Shown here: positions 42,271-51,200 of the stretch, piece by piece
Numbering within the stretch: position 1 is the first letter of the stretch
Layout: each line of letters begins with the position of its first letter
NCBI GenBank assembly: GCA_049515655.1
Contig: JBEKTW010000008.1
Coordinates: 1 to 64,000, forward strand
Source of the DNA: JBEKTW01 sp049515655
Lineage (GTDB): Bacteria; Bacteroidota; Ignavibacteria; UBA10030; SZUA-254
DNA: 64,000 nucleotides
Reading direction: 5' to 3'
The notes under the pieces: model-generated
What the model was told of the DNA's origin: nothing
Databases searched by the model: none
Seen by the model: the letters and a program-made list of their open reading frames with translations, nothing else
Program-made: the position numbers and the translations under genes

Positions 42271-43794
42271 GTGGCATCTTCGCTGAAATATAGCCGTTTC
42301 CTTCTGCTTCTTCTGATACTCGTTGGTGCCGAGGGATACTCCCAAGACAGGACCAATGCGGTTGGCGTGGGAGCTGGTTTCGGCGGTGCCCTGGCGAGAA
42401 CAGAGGTGAATGACCCGGTGATGCAACCGTACGGCCGGGCGTTCATCCGGTACTACCCGATGAGCGGTCTCGCCATGGAAGCGGGCATCGGACTCGGTAC
42501 CCTGGAAGCCGAAAGTAATAGATTTTTTTCCTCGCAAATTATTCCGCTGGATGGCCGATTGGTGATTATTCCTCTCCAGATCCAACATTTTCTTCCTTTT
42601 GCATTTGGCGGTCTTGGAATCTTAAACTTCAACCCTGTTGACAAGAACGATCACGCGCTGCCGCGGAACGCAAGTGGCGCGTACTCTCGCACGACGACCT
42701 ATTTCCCGTTGGGTGTTGGAGCGCAATATTTTGTCAACGAGCATAGTGCGCTGGAGCTTTCCGGCGCCTATAACTACACGGGAACGACAAATATCACCGA
42801 TGTCACCAGCCAGAAGAAAGATGCTTATATGACCGTAACGCTGAATTTCTTCTCGTTGGTGAAACTTGGTAACGTGGATAGTGATGGTGATGGATTGACG
42901 GATGATGAGGAACGCGAGCTCGGTACAGATCCCAATAACCCGGATACGGATGGCGATGGATTGACGGATGCGGAAGAAGTTCACGTGTACAATACAAACC
43001 CGCTGAAGAAGGATACGGATGGAGACGGATTGTCGGATGGCGATGAGGTACTGAAATACCATACCGACCCCTTGAAGGCTGATACTGACGGCGACGGGTT
43101 GAGCGACGGTGATGAGGTTCTCGTTTACCATACCGATCCGTTGAAAGTCGATACGGACGGCGATGGATTGACCGACGGCGAGGAAGTTCTGATCTATCAT
43201 ACCGACCCGTTGAATCCAGATACCGACGGCGACGGTCTCACTGATGGAGAGGAAGTACTGAAATACCATACCGACCCCCTCAAGAAAGATACCGACGGCG
43301 ACGGCTTATCCGATTACGATGAAATTTTCAAGTACCACACGAATCCTCTCAACCCGGATACCGACGGCGGCGGAGTTCCCGACGGTGAAGAAGTGCGAAG
43401 GGGTACGGATCCTCTTAATCCGAGTGACGACAAACCAAAGTCGTTCAAAGTGGGCGAAACCCTCATCCTCGAGGGAGTGAATTTTGAAGGTGGAAAAGCC
43501 ACCCTGCTTCCCGAATCAAAGCTCATCCTCGACAAAATAGCGACCAGTCTGAACGCAAGTCCTGCGGTGGAAATTGCGATCTATGGCCATACCGACAACA
43601 ACGGAAGCCCTCGGGCAAATCTGCAACTTTCCCAGGACCGGGCCGACGCTGTGAAGGCGTATCTCGTCAGCAAAGGGGTTATTGCATCACGACTGATGAC
43701 AAAAGGATTCGGCTATACCATGCCGATCGCGGACAATTCCACGCCCCAGGGCCAGGCAAGGAATAGAAGAGTTGAATTCAAGAGAACCAAGTAG
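42271..43794 (+). CDS. OmpA family outer-membrane protein with thrombospondin type 3 repeats
   Basis: 507 residues from a GTG at 42271 preceded by GAGAG. Signal peptide (FLLLLLILVGAEGYSQ). Residues ~25-190 look like an eight-stranded outer-membrane barrel (alternating strands, aromatic ends). Then come eight near-identical calcium-binding repeats of ~23 residues with the core DTDGDGLTDGEEVL-YHTDPL (about 195-380). The C-terminal OmpA domain (about 395-507) carries YGHTDNNGS and LSQDRADAVKAYLVSKGV, ending RRVEFK, and should bind peptidoglycan. The protein thus links outer membrane and cell wall through a calcium-stiffened spacer. The last repeat is altered (DTDGGG), as is common at array ends. 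Confidence 0.92.
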   Translation: MASSLKYSRFLLLLLILVGAEGYSQDRTNAVGVGAGFGGALARTEVNDPVMQPYGRAFIRYYPMSGLAMEAGIGLGTLEAESNRFFSSQIIPLDGRLVIIPLQIQHFLPFAFGGLGILNFNPVDKNDHALPRNASGAYSRTTTYFPLGVGAQYFVNEHSALELSGAYNYTGTTNITDVTSQKKDAYMTVTLNFFSLVKLGNVDSDGDGLTDDEERELGTDPNNPDTDGDGLTDAEEVHVYNTNPLKKDTDGDGLSDGDEVLKYHTDPLKADTDGDGLSDGDEVLVYHTDPLKVDTDGDGLTDGEEVLIYHTDPLNPDTDGDGLTDGEEVLKYHTDPLKKDTDGDGLSDYDEIFKYHTNPLNPDTDGGGVPDGEEVRRGTDPLNPSDDKPKSFKVGETLILEGVNFEGGKATLLPESKLILDKIATSLNASPAVEIAIYGHTDNNGSPRANLQLSQDRADAVKAYLVSKGVIASRLMTKGFGYTMPIADNSTPQGQARNRRVEFKRTK

Positions 43795-43867
43795 CGCAAT
43801 CGATTCGCCTCCGATAGGCTGATCCACCAAGAGGTCGGCTTCCTCATCTCAATTCCCGTTTGATCAC

Positions 43868-45046
43868 ATGAGCAAGAACGTTGTCATAGTAAGCGCGTGT
43901 AGAACACCCATCGGTTCCTTCGGAGGTTCCCTAAGTGCGTTTTCGGCGTCCCAACTTGGTGCGATAGCTATCGAGGAATCACTGAAGCGGATCGGGCTTG
44001 CCAAGAACGAAGTGAACGAGGTGGTCATGGGATGCGTGCTCACGGCGGGGATCGGACAGGCGCCGGCCAGGCAGGCAGCGCTGTTCGCCGGGTTGCCCGA
44101 AGCCGTAGAAACGATGACCGTCAACAAGGTCTGTGGTTCCGGCCTCAAAGCCGTCATGCTCGCGGCCCAGGCGATCATGCTCGGCGATGCCGATGTGGTG
44201 GTCGCTGGAGGAATGGAGAGTATGTCGAATACTCCATACCTGCTGGACAAAGCCCGTTCCGGTTACCGCATGGGCCATGCCCAACTTATCGATTCAATGG
44301 TGAAAGATGGATTGTGGGACGTGTACAATGACTTCCATATGGGGAATGCCGCAGAGCTGTGTGCGAGAGAATGTGCCGTCCCGCGCGACGCACAGGATGA
44401 CTACTCCATCCTTAGCTATCAACGGGCGTTGGAGGCACAGAAGAATCATCTCTTTGACGATGAGATTGTGCCGGTAATGGTTCAACAAAAAAATGCGGAG
44501 CCGGTCATCGTCAGCGAAGATGAGGAACCCAAGAAAGTGAAGTTTGATAAGCTCAAGTCGTTACGGCCTGCATTTCAAAAAGATGGCACGGTAACGGCGG
44601 CGAATGCATCCAAGATCAACGATGGAGCCGCGGTGGTAGTGGTCATGGCGGAAGAGAAAGCCAAGAGCCTGGGGTTGAAGCCCATAGCAAGAATCGTAGC
44701 ATCCGCGTCGGCGGCGAAGAAACCGCAATGGTTCACTACCGCGCCGGCGGACGTGATCACCAAGGTTCTCGGGAAAGCCGGAATGAAAATAGAAGACATT
44801 GATTTGTTTGAGATTAACGAAGCGTTTGCAGTCGTAACTCTTGCGGTGAACAAAATGCTCGGACTGGACGTGTCCAGAGTCAACGTCAATGGCGGTGCGG
44901 TCGCGCTCGGTCATCCGATTGGTGCCAGCGGAGCAAGGATACTGGTTACGTTGCTCTATGCTATGAGACAGCGGAATGCGAAGCGAGGCATGGCTGCCAT
45001 TTGCATCGGTGGCGGTGAAGCCAGCGGAATGATTGTCGAACAATAA
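43868..45046 (+). CDS. Acetyl-CoA C-acetyltransferase (thiolase)
   Basis: 392 residues, full thiolase length. It condenses two acetyl-CoA or cleaves 3-ketoacyl-CoA. Nucleophilic C89 in NKVCGSGLKAV, H349 in GHPIGASG and C379 in CIGGGEASG are all present. The opening VIVSACRTPIGSFGGSLS is typical. It overlaps or adjoins the 3-hydroxyacyl-CoA dehydrogenase gene, whose ATG lies 13 bp after this stop. Together with the acyl-CoA dehydrogenase downstream it forms a short beta-oxidation or butyrate-type pathway; no enoyl-CoA hydratase is in the window. Confidence 0.95.
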   Translation: MSKNVVIVSACRTPIGSFGGSLSAFSASQLGAIAIEESLKRIGLAKNEVNEVVMGCVLTAGIGQAPARQAALFAGLPEAVETMTVNKVCGSGLKAVMLAAQAIMLGDADVVVAGGMESMSNTPYLLDKARSGYRMGHAQLIDSMVKDGLWDVYNDFHMGNAAELCARECAVPRDAQDDYSILSYQRALEAQKNHLFDDEIVPVMVQQKNAEPVIVSEDEEPKKVKFDKLKSLRPAFQKDGTVTAANASKINDGAAVVVVMAEEKAKSLGLKPIARIVASASAAKKPQWFTTAPADVITKVLGKAGMKIEDIDLFEINEAFAVVTLAVNKMLGLDVSRVNVNGGAVALGHPIGASGARILVTLLYAMRQRNAKRGMAAICIGGGEASGMIVEQ

Positions 45047-45059
45047 GTATATCGAGGTG

Positions 45060-45914
45060 ATGGAAATCAGAAATGTTACGGTCGTCGGTGCCGGGACAAT
45101 GGGCAATGGTATTGCCCATGTGTTTGCCCAGTACGGTTTTTCCGTCACGTTGAACGACGTAAAAAAGGAGTTCATCGAGCGCGGAATGAATACGATTCGG
45201 ACGAACCTTGACCGGCAAATAAAAAAGGGAACGCTCAGCGAGGACCAGAAGGCCCAAACGCTATCGAGAATTCATTCGACAACATCCCTGGCGGATGCGG
45301 TCGCCCATGCCGACGTCGTTATTGAAGCTGCGACTGAAGACGCTTCCGTTAAGAAGGATATCTTCCGGACACTCGATGCCCATGCCCCCGCGCATGCGAT
45401 TCTAGCGTCGAACACGTCCTCCATCTCCATCACCGAGATCGCTGCGGCGACGGTGCGCCCGGAGAAAGTCATCGGCATGCACTTCATGAATCCTGTTCCG
45501 GTGATGAAGCTCGTTGAGATCGTCCGCGGGCTTGTCACGAGCGACGCATCCTTCGTCGAGGTCAAGCGCCTCGCGGAAAAACTCGAGAAGGTCCCCGTCG
45601 AGGTTAGGGATTTTCCTGGTTTTGTGTCCAACCGGATACTGTTGCCGATGATCAATGAAGCGGTGTATTGTGTCATGGAAGGCGTTGCGTCGCCGGAAGC
45701 CATCGATACAGTGATGAAACTCGGTATGAACCATCCTATGGGACCTCTCACTCTCGCCGATTTCATTGGACTTGACGTGTGTCTCTCCATCTTGAATGTG
45801 CTGCACGAGGGGCTCGGAGACCCAAAATACCGTCCATGCCCTCTCTTGAAAAAGATGGTCGCCGCAGGCCACCTTGGCCGGAAAACAGGCAAAGGATTCT
45901 ATGAGTACAAATAG
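45060..45914 (+). CDS. 3-hydroxybutyryl-CoA dehydrogenase
   Basis: 284 residues from the ATG at 45060 (GAGG directly before). NAD-dependent interconversion of 3-hydroxyacyl-CoA and 3-ketoacyl-CoA. The Rossmann motif GAGTMGNGIAH opens at residue 10. The catalytic His lies in MHFMNPVPVMKLVEIVRG, with ASNTSSISITEIAAAT before it and the C-terminal domain VSNRILLPMINEAVYCVMEG, GMNHPMGPLTLADFIGLD. The protein ends in GRKTGKGFYEYK, normal for the family. A longer frame from a TTG at 45033 would overlap the thiolase end and is not needed. Confidence 0.95.
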   Translation: MEIRNVTVVGAGTMGNGIAHVFAQYGFSVTLNDVKKEFIERGMNTIRTNLDRQIKKGTLSEDQKAQTLSRIHSTTSLADAVAHADVVIEAATEDASVKKDIFRTLDAHAPAHAILASNTSSISITEIAAATVRPEKVIGMHFMNPVPVMKLVEIVRGLVTSDASFVEVKRLAEKLEKVPVEVRDFPGFVSNRILLPMINEAVYCVMEGVASPEAIDTVMKLGMNHPMGPLTLADFIGLDVCLSILNVLHEGLGDPKYRPCPLLKKMVAAGHLGRKTGKGFYEYK

Positions 45915-45929
45915 CGAACAGCCATTGGC

Positions 45930-46140
45930 AAATGGTCGGGGAACGGACACAAGAAAGCCAGAAGCAAGAAGTCAGAAAAGGAAGTAGTTGAGATTATGAG
46001 ATAGACGGGTAATTGCGCGGTTGAGATGATGAGAAAGAAAAGACAAGAATCCAATAGCTAATAGCAAAGACTAAAAGCAACCCCAAGTATTCAGGAACTG
46101 ACAACTAAGAACCAAGAACTAAGAACCAAAAACCAATTAC
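45930..46140. repeat. Degenerate word-like short repeats (tract 3)
   Basis: The gap between the dehydrogenase genes is filled with purine-rich words: AGCCAGAAGCAAGAAGTCAG, GTTGAGATTATGAGATAGAC with GTTGAGATGATGAGAAAG, CCAATAGCTAATAGCAAAG, and AACTAAGAACCAAGAACTAA with a near copy. Same character as tracts at 8041-8247 and 11840-12160. No gene is visible. Confidence 0.65.
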
Positions 46141-46147
46141 GTTACCT

Positions 46148-47290
46148 ATGACCTTCGATCTTACCGAAACTCAGTTAATGATACGCGAAACTGCCCGGAA
46201 GTTTGCTGAAGACGAGCTCGCGACCTTCGCCGCAGAACGAGATGAAAAAGAAGAATTTCCTTACGATGCGGTGAAGAAGCTTGGCGAGCTGGGCTTCATG
46301 GGTATGATGGTGCCGGAAAAGTATGGCGGGTCAGGGCTTGATACGGTCAGCTATGTGGTGGCAATGGAGGAAATTTCGAAGGTAGATGCTTCGTGCGGTG
46401 TGATCATGTCCGTGAATAACTCTCTCGTCTGTTACGGAATCAATGAGTGGGGGACAGAAGAGCAGAAACAGAAGTATCTGGTGCCCCTGGCTACAGGCAA
46501 AAAGCTTGGAGCTTTTGCTCTTTCGGAGCCGGAAGCGGGCAGCGACGCCTCGAATCAGCGAACAACTGCCGTCAGGTCGGGAGACTCATATATTCTCAAC
46601 GGTGCAAAGAACTTCATCACAAATGGCTCGAACGCGGATGTCATTCTTGTCATGGCGGCATCGGACAGAGCGAAGGGACCGCATGGGGTGAGCACATTTA
46701 TTGTCGAAAAAGAAACTCCAGGTCTCTCAGTGGCCAAGAAGGAGAAGAAGCTTGGGATCCGAAGCTCAGATACCGTTTCCCTCGCCTTTCAGGATTGCCG
46801 CGTACCCATCGAAAATCGGATCGGGGAAGAGGGGTTTGGCTTCAAGTTCGCGATGAGAACCCTTGATGGCGGGAGAATTGGCATTGCGAGCCAGGCGCTT
46901 GGAATTGCGCAGGCTTCCCTTGAGGCGTCTATTCGCTATGCAAAGCAGAGGAAGGCATTTGGCCAGTACATCGGCGAATTTCAGACTATTCAGTTCAAGA
47001 TAGCCGACATGGCAACGAGGATCGATGCGGCTCGGCTTCTTACGCTGAAAGCAGCGGCGCTGAAGGATTCGTCGAGTCCCTACGGAAGAGCGGCAGCCAT
47101 GGCAAAACTGTTCGCTTCGAAGGTTGCCGTCGATTCAGCCCTCGAAGCCATCCAAATCCACGGCGGATACGGTTATATCAAAGAATACTCGGTTGAACGG
47201 TTCCTTAGAGACGCTAAAATCACGGAGATTTATGAGGGAACTTCAGAGGTCCAGAGAATGGTGATCTCGAGGGACCTCCTGAAAACTTAA
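46148..47290 (+). CDS. Acyl-CoA dehydrogenase
   Basis: 380 residues. FAD enzyme forming trans-2-enoyl-CoA from acyl-CoA. The N-terminal helical domain (FDLTETQLMIRETARKFAED) leads to the flavin region with ALSEPEAGSDASNQRTTAVR and the middle barrel with KNFITNGSNADVILVMA. The C-terminal helices carry RKAFGQYIGEFQTIQFKIAD. The base is E363 in IYEGTSEVQRMVI, the position used by short-chain and butyryl-type enzymes. It lies 233 bp after the hydroxyacyl dehydrogenase across a repeat tract, so it may be transcribed separately. No electron-transfer flavoprotein gene is in view. Confidence 0.95.
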   Translation: MTFDLTETQLMIRETARKFAEDELATFAAERDEKEEFPYDAVKKLGELGFMGMMVPEKYGGSGLDTVSYVVAMEEISKVDASCGVIMSVNNSLVCYGINEWGTEEQKQKYLVPLATGKKLGAFALSEPEAGSDASNQRTTAVRSGDSYILNGAKNFITNGSNADVILVMAASDRAKGPHGVSTFIVEKETPGLSVAKKEKKLGIRSSDTVSLAFQDCRVPIENRIGEEGFGFKFAMRTLDGGRIGIASQALGIAQASLEASIRYAKQRKAFGQYIGEFQTIQFKIADMATRIDAARLLTLKAAALKDSSSPYGRAAAMAKLFASKVAVDSALEAIQIHGGYGYIKEYSVERFLRDAKITEIYEGTSEVQRMVISRDLLKT

Positions 47291-47438
47291 TATTCATGCA
47301 CGCCTTCCACACGAAGCCTCCAGAATTGCATCTTCCATCAGAATTGTCGATTTCGGGACATTTTGGCCATTTTTCCCCTTTCCATGAGTTCACATAGCCT
47401 TACAGTAATTGCCTCAAGGTAAATATTAAAAAAAAAAC

Positions 47439-47467
47439 TTGACAAATGATGTTTTTTTTATTATACT
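47439..47467 (+). promoter_or_regulatory. Strong sigma-70-like promoter of the barrel protein gene
   Basis: TTGACA (47439-47444), a 17-base spacer with an eight-T run, and TATACT (47462-47467). The -35 is a perfect match to the sigma-70 consensus and the -10 differs in one or two positions. It predicts a start near 47474 and a ~77-nt AT-rich leader. Confidence 0.7.
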
Positions 47468-47550
47468 TGCACGGTTGATTTTCCTTGGATTTTAATGACA
47501 GTTTAACAATTCACTAATTCACTAATTATTCATTATTTGGAGAAGTTCTA

Positions 47551-48105
47551 ATGAAGAAGATTGGTTTAGCGTTATTGGCAGTCGCGGTGCTCGCGACCTT
47601 TGCATTCGCAGGGGACGATGTGACACCAAAGACCAAGTCCGGTGACAAAGCCTGGATGTTCACGTATAACGGCCTTACCGCCGCAGGGGTAGGGAGCTAC
47701 AATGGCGGAGCTGGAGTGAAGTACTATTTTCAGGACAATATGGCTCTCCGTTTTGGCGTGAGTTTCAGTAGCTCCAGCGTGTCAGGGGCGAGCAATAACC
47801 CTTCATCCTACGGTGTGACTGTGGGACTTGAAGACGTCTTCTCAACCCTGGGTTCAAGTGCGGCATATTTTGGTGCTCAGCTGATGTACGGCAGCAGCAA
47901 GAACGCTGCAACGAACTGGGAGAACGCCTCTCAGTTTGGTATTGGCGTCATTGCTGGCGTGAACTGGTTCCCTTGGAATAACGTGAGCTTGACTCCGGAA
48001 TATGATCTTGGGTTTATGAGCTATGGCTCGTACGGTAATGTTCCTTCATCAAGCTCAATTGGTATTAGTTCTACCGGATCACTCACAATTTCTTGGTTCT
48101 TCTAG
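47551..48105 (+). CDS. Small outer-membrane beta-barrel protein
   Basis: 184 residues. Signal peptide MKKIGLALLAVAVLATFAFA. The rest is strand-rich with alternating small and aromatic residues (GGAGVKYYFQDNMALRFGVS, AAYFGAQLMYGS, IAGVNWFPWNNVSLTPEYDL) and ends in Phe (SLTISWFF), the typical outer-membrane insertion signal. About eight strands fit. A good ribosome binding site (GGAGAAG), a near-consensus promoter upstream and a perfect terminator downstream mark it as a highly expressed single-gene unit. Exact function unknown. Confidence 0.85.
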   Translation: MKKIGLALLAVAVLATFAFAGDDVTPKTKSGDKAWMFTYNGLTAAGVGSYNGGAGVKYYFQDNMALRFGVSFSSSSVSGASNNPSSYGVTVGLEDVFSTLGSSAAYFGAQLMYGSSKNAATNWENASQFGIGVIAGVNWFPWNNVSLTPEYDLGFMSYGSYGNVPSSSSIGISSTGSLTISWFF

Positions 48106-48137
48106 GAACTCGAGAAAACCAACGGCCTAGGTTTTCG

Positions 48138-48168
48138 AAGGCGTCCCGTTGCACGGGACGCCTTTTTT
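48138..48168 (+). terminator. Rho-independent terminator of the barrel protein gene
   Basis: AAGGCGTCCCGT (48138-48149), loop TGC, ACGGGACGCCTT (48153-48164), then TTTT. A perfect 12-bp stem followed by T residues, 33 bp after the stop codon. Confidence 0.9.
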
Positions 48169-48240
48169 ATTGTGCTTGTGCTCCACGATAAATATTCGTA
48201 AATTTCCCCAACGTACAGACCTTAACTATTAACAGTTTGG

Positions 48241-51200
48241 ATGCAAAAGAAGAAGCGGTTGTCGCCTATGATGAAGAAGTCGGACGACAAAGTACGTCGA
48301 TTGGGAGATGATCGAAAGCTGCTTCGAGAGAAGCTTCTAGCACAGGCTCATGAGGCGAAGCAATTCGAGGAAATTCTCTCTGTTGTGAACGGCTCGCTCG
48401 ATCCGAAGGCACTGCTTCGGTCTGTGCTCCAGAAAATGACAGAGGTGCTGAAATGGGATGCAGGTGCCATCTATGTTACGGAGGATACTCGCAAATGTCT
48501 GAAGCTGGCCCATCAACGTCATGTGCCGGATGAAATCCTGCAGAAACTCGGAGAACTGAGTCTCGATGAGGGCATTGGGGGATTGGTCGCGAAGACCCAG
48601 GAACCCCACCATTTTCCTCTGGAACAATATCCCAGTTATCTTCCATTTCGTGCCATCTTCAAGAAGAGCGGCATCTCCGGGGTCTGTTTTCTCCCGTTGT
48701 CCATGCGTGAAGAGCTCCTTGGAATGATGTTGTTTCTGTCAAAGAACAGAAGGATTGCACCATCGGTTCAGATGCTCTCCGGCATCGGTCGCCATGTCGC
48801 CAGAGCCCTTGCCAACGCAATCTCTCATCAAGCATTGTTGAAGGCCGAAGAGCAGTACCGTGTGGCAATCGAGTCCGTGAACGACATCGTCTACAAGACG
48901 TCCCCCAGCGGTGCATTCCTTTTCGTAAGCCCAACGATAGAGAACCTTGTTGGTCACAAGCCCAAGGAATTCTACAGGAATCCCACGCTCTGGCTCGGCT
49001 CCGTCCATCCTGATGACAAAAAAGTTCTGTTGCGGCGTGTAGCGAATCTCAAAGACCTCGGTGCCCGAATAGTGAACGAATATCGGGTCCTCCCCAAGGG
49101 AAAAGCCGTCTATCGATGGGTCCGCGATGTTGCCATTCCCCAGAAGTCCGGGGATGGGGATGTCGTGGCTCTGCAGGGCATCATGACGGACATTACGGAC
49201 TACCGCGAAGCGATCGAGGATCTTCGGCAATCGCATTCTTTTACTTCGAGTGTCCTCGGCAGTATTCAGGAAGGCATTGTCGTGTTGAATACGCATCTCA
49301 AGTGCATCCAATGGAACGATGTCATGGAGGAAATAACCGGATTGACGCGCAAGGAGGTTCTGGGCAGGCCGGTCTGGGAGATCCTCGGCGGTAAGGGGAG
49401 AGAAGAGAGAGTTAAGCTTGTCCGGCAGGCGCTTGCGGGGGAGACAGCCAGTTCCGATACCCTCGGGTATCAGAATGCCGCCTTGACGACAGAGCAAAAA
49501 TTCTTCTGGGAACGATACATGCCGCGGCGGGACGGCAACGGTACGATCCTGGGGGTCATCGGTCTCGTCATCGACGTCAGCGAGAGCAAACGGCTTGAAC
49601 ACAACCTGCGGGAATCTGAACAAATCCTTCGGAAAGTCATCGATACGATCAACGACGTCCTCCTCATCACCGATCTCAAAGGTAACATTCTGCAGGTGAA
49701 CAGAGCGTTTATGACCATGCTCGGATACAGCCGGACGGAAGCGATCGGCCGTGACTTCCCTTATCCATGGCTGGTTGAGGAAGAGATGGGCAGGTACGTT
49801 CTCTGGATCTCAAGTCTCCGTGAGAGAAGCTGGCTCCGCGACTTTGATATGACGTGGAGGTCAAAAGACAATCGGATGATCTCGATGAGCCTAAGCACCA
49901 CCCTCCTTCGGAATTCCATGGGCGAGCCCATTGCCATGTTGAACCTCGCGCGCGACATCACAGAGAGGAAGCAACTCGCGAAAGAGCTTGAGCGCCGGAA
50001 CCAGCAGGTCGAACTCATTAACCGGGTGATCAGCACCGCAAACCAGACCCAGGATTTTGATAAGATTTTCTCAGTCGTCGCCAAGGAGGTCAGAGTCATC
50101 GTCCCGTGCGATGAGATCAATGTCGGATTGGTGAGCGAAGATGCGACTGCGATCCTTGCCTACGCCGTCTCGGGGCCATCGCCCCTGGCAAAGGGCGTCC
50201 GGATTCCGGTTGAACATTCCATTGCGCAATTCACGATTCGTTCAAGAGAGCCGGTGATTATTCCCGACCTTTCTGCCAGCGAAGAGTACAAGAAATTGAT
50301 TTCGTTCGAAAAAGGGTGGCGGTCGCAGATGTCATTGCCGATCTTGCTAAAAGGGGGAATAATCGCCACGCTCAATCTCGCGAGCAAGCAAACCAATACG
50401 TTCTCGGACGAGCATGCGAGGATATTGTTCCCTCTCGCACAGCATCTCGGGACAATCATCGACAGAGTGCGTTTGTTCGACAAGGTGACGGAAGATGTTG
50501 CGTATATTCACAATCTTCTCGATTCGATTGACAGCATCGTCTACACGGTCGATACGGAGTGCCGCATTCTTGAAGTGAACAAGGCCTGGCATGCATTTGT
50601 CCGAGAGTATGGAGTAGCCCGGAGAACGAACTACCAGGGCATGAGTCTCTATGACTCTTTGCCGGATGAATCCCTGAAGTCCATCTTCAAGAACGTTATA
50701 CCCGACTTGCTTTCCGGGCGGAGAAAATTCTTCTCGCAGGAATTCTTGCGAAAAGGTGATACGGGCGAAAAGGTCTTTCAAGTATCCGCTAACCCTCTCA
50801 TCGTGGAGAAACGCATTACAGGCCTTGTGATTTCTCATGCCGATATCACGGCACTCAAACTGACGGAAGAAGAGCTGAAGAAAAACAATGAGCAACTTCT
50901 TGCCCTTAATCAGATTTCAGCGCTCATCAACACATCGCTCAAGTTGCAGGATATTCTCGAAACGGTGCTACCTCTCCTGAAGACGACGATGGAAGCGCAC
51001 GCTGTGGCTGTCTACCTTGCCGATAACGAAACCGGCGACCTCGCACTCGTCAAAGAAGTAGGTTTTGAACACCCGGAGCTGTCGCCGCGATTGCCATTGG
51101 CAGATTCCGCCACGGGGGGTGCCGTCGTTCGGAAGGAACCCTTTTATGTCTCGGACAGGGCCGCCAGTGATGAGAGAATCGTCGTCCTGGGCAGAGAGGC

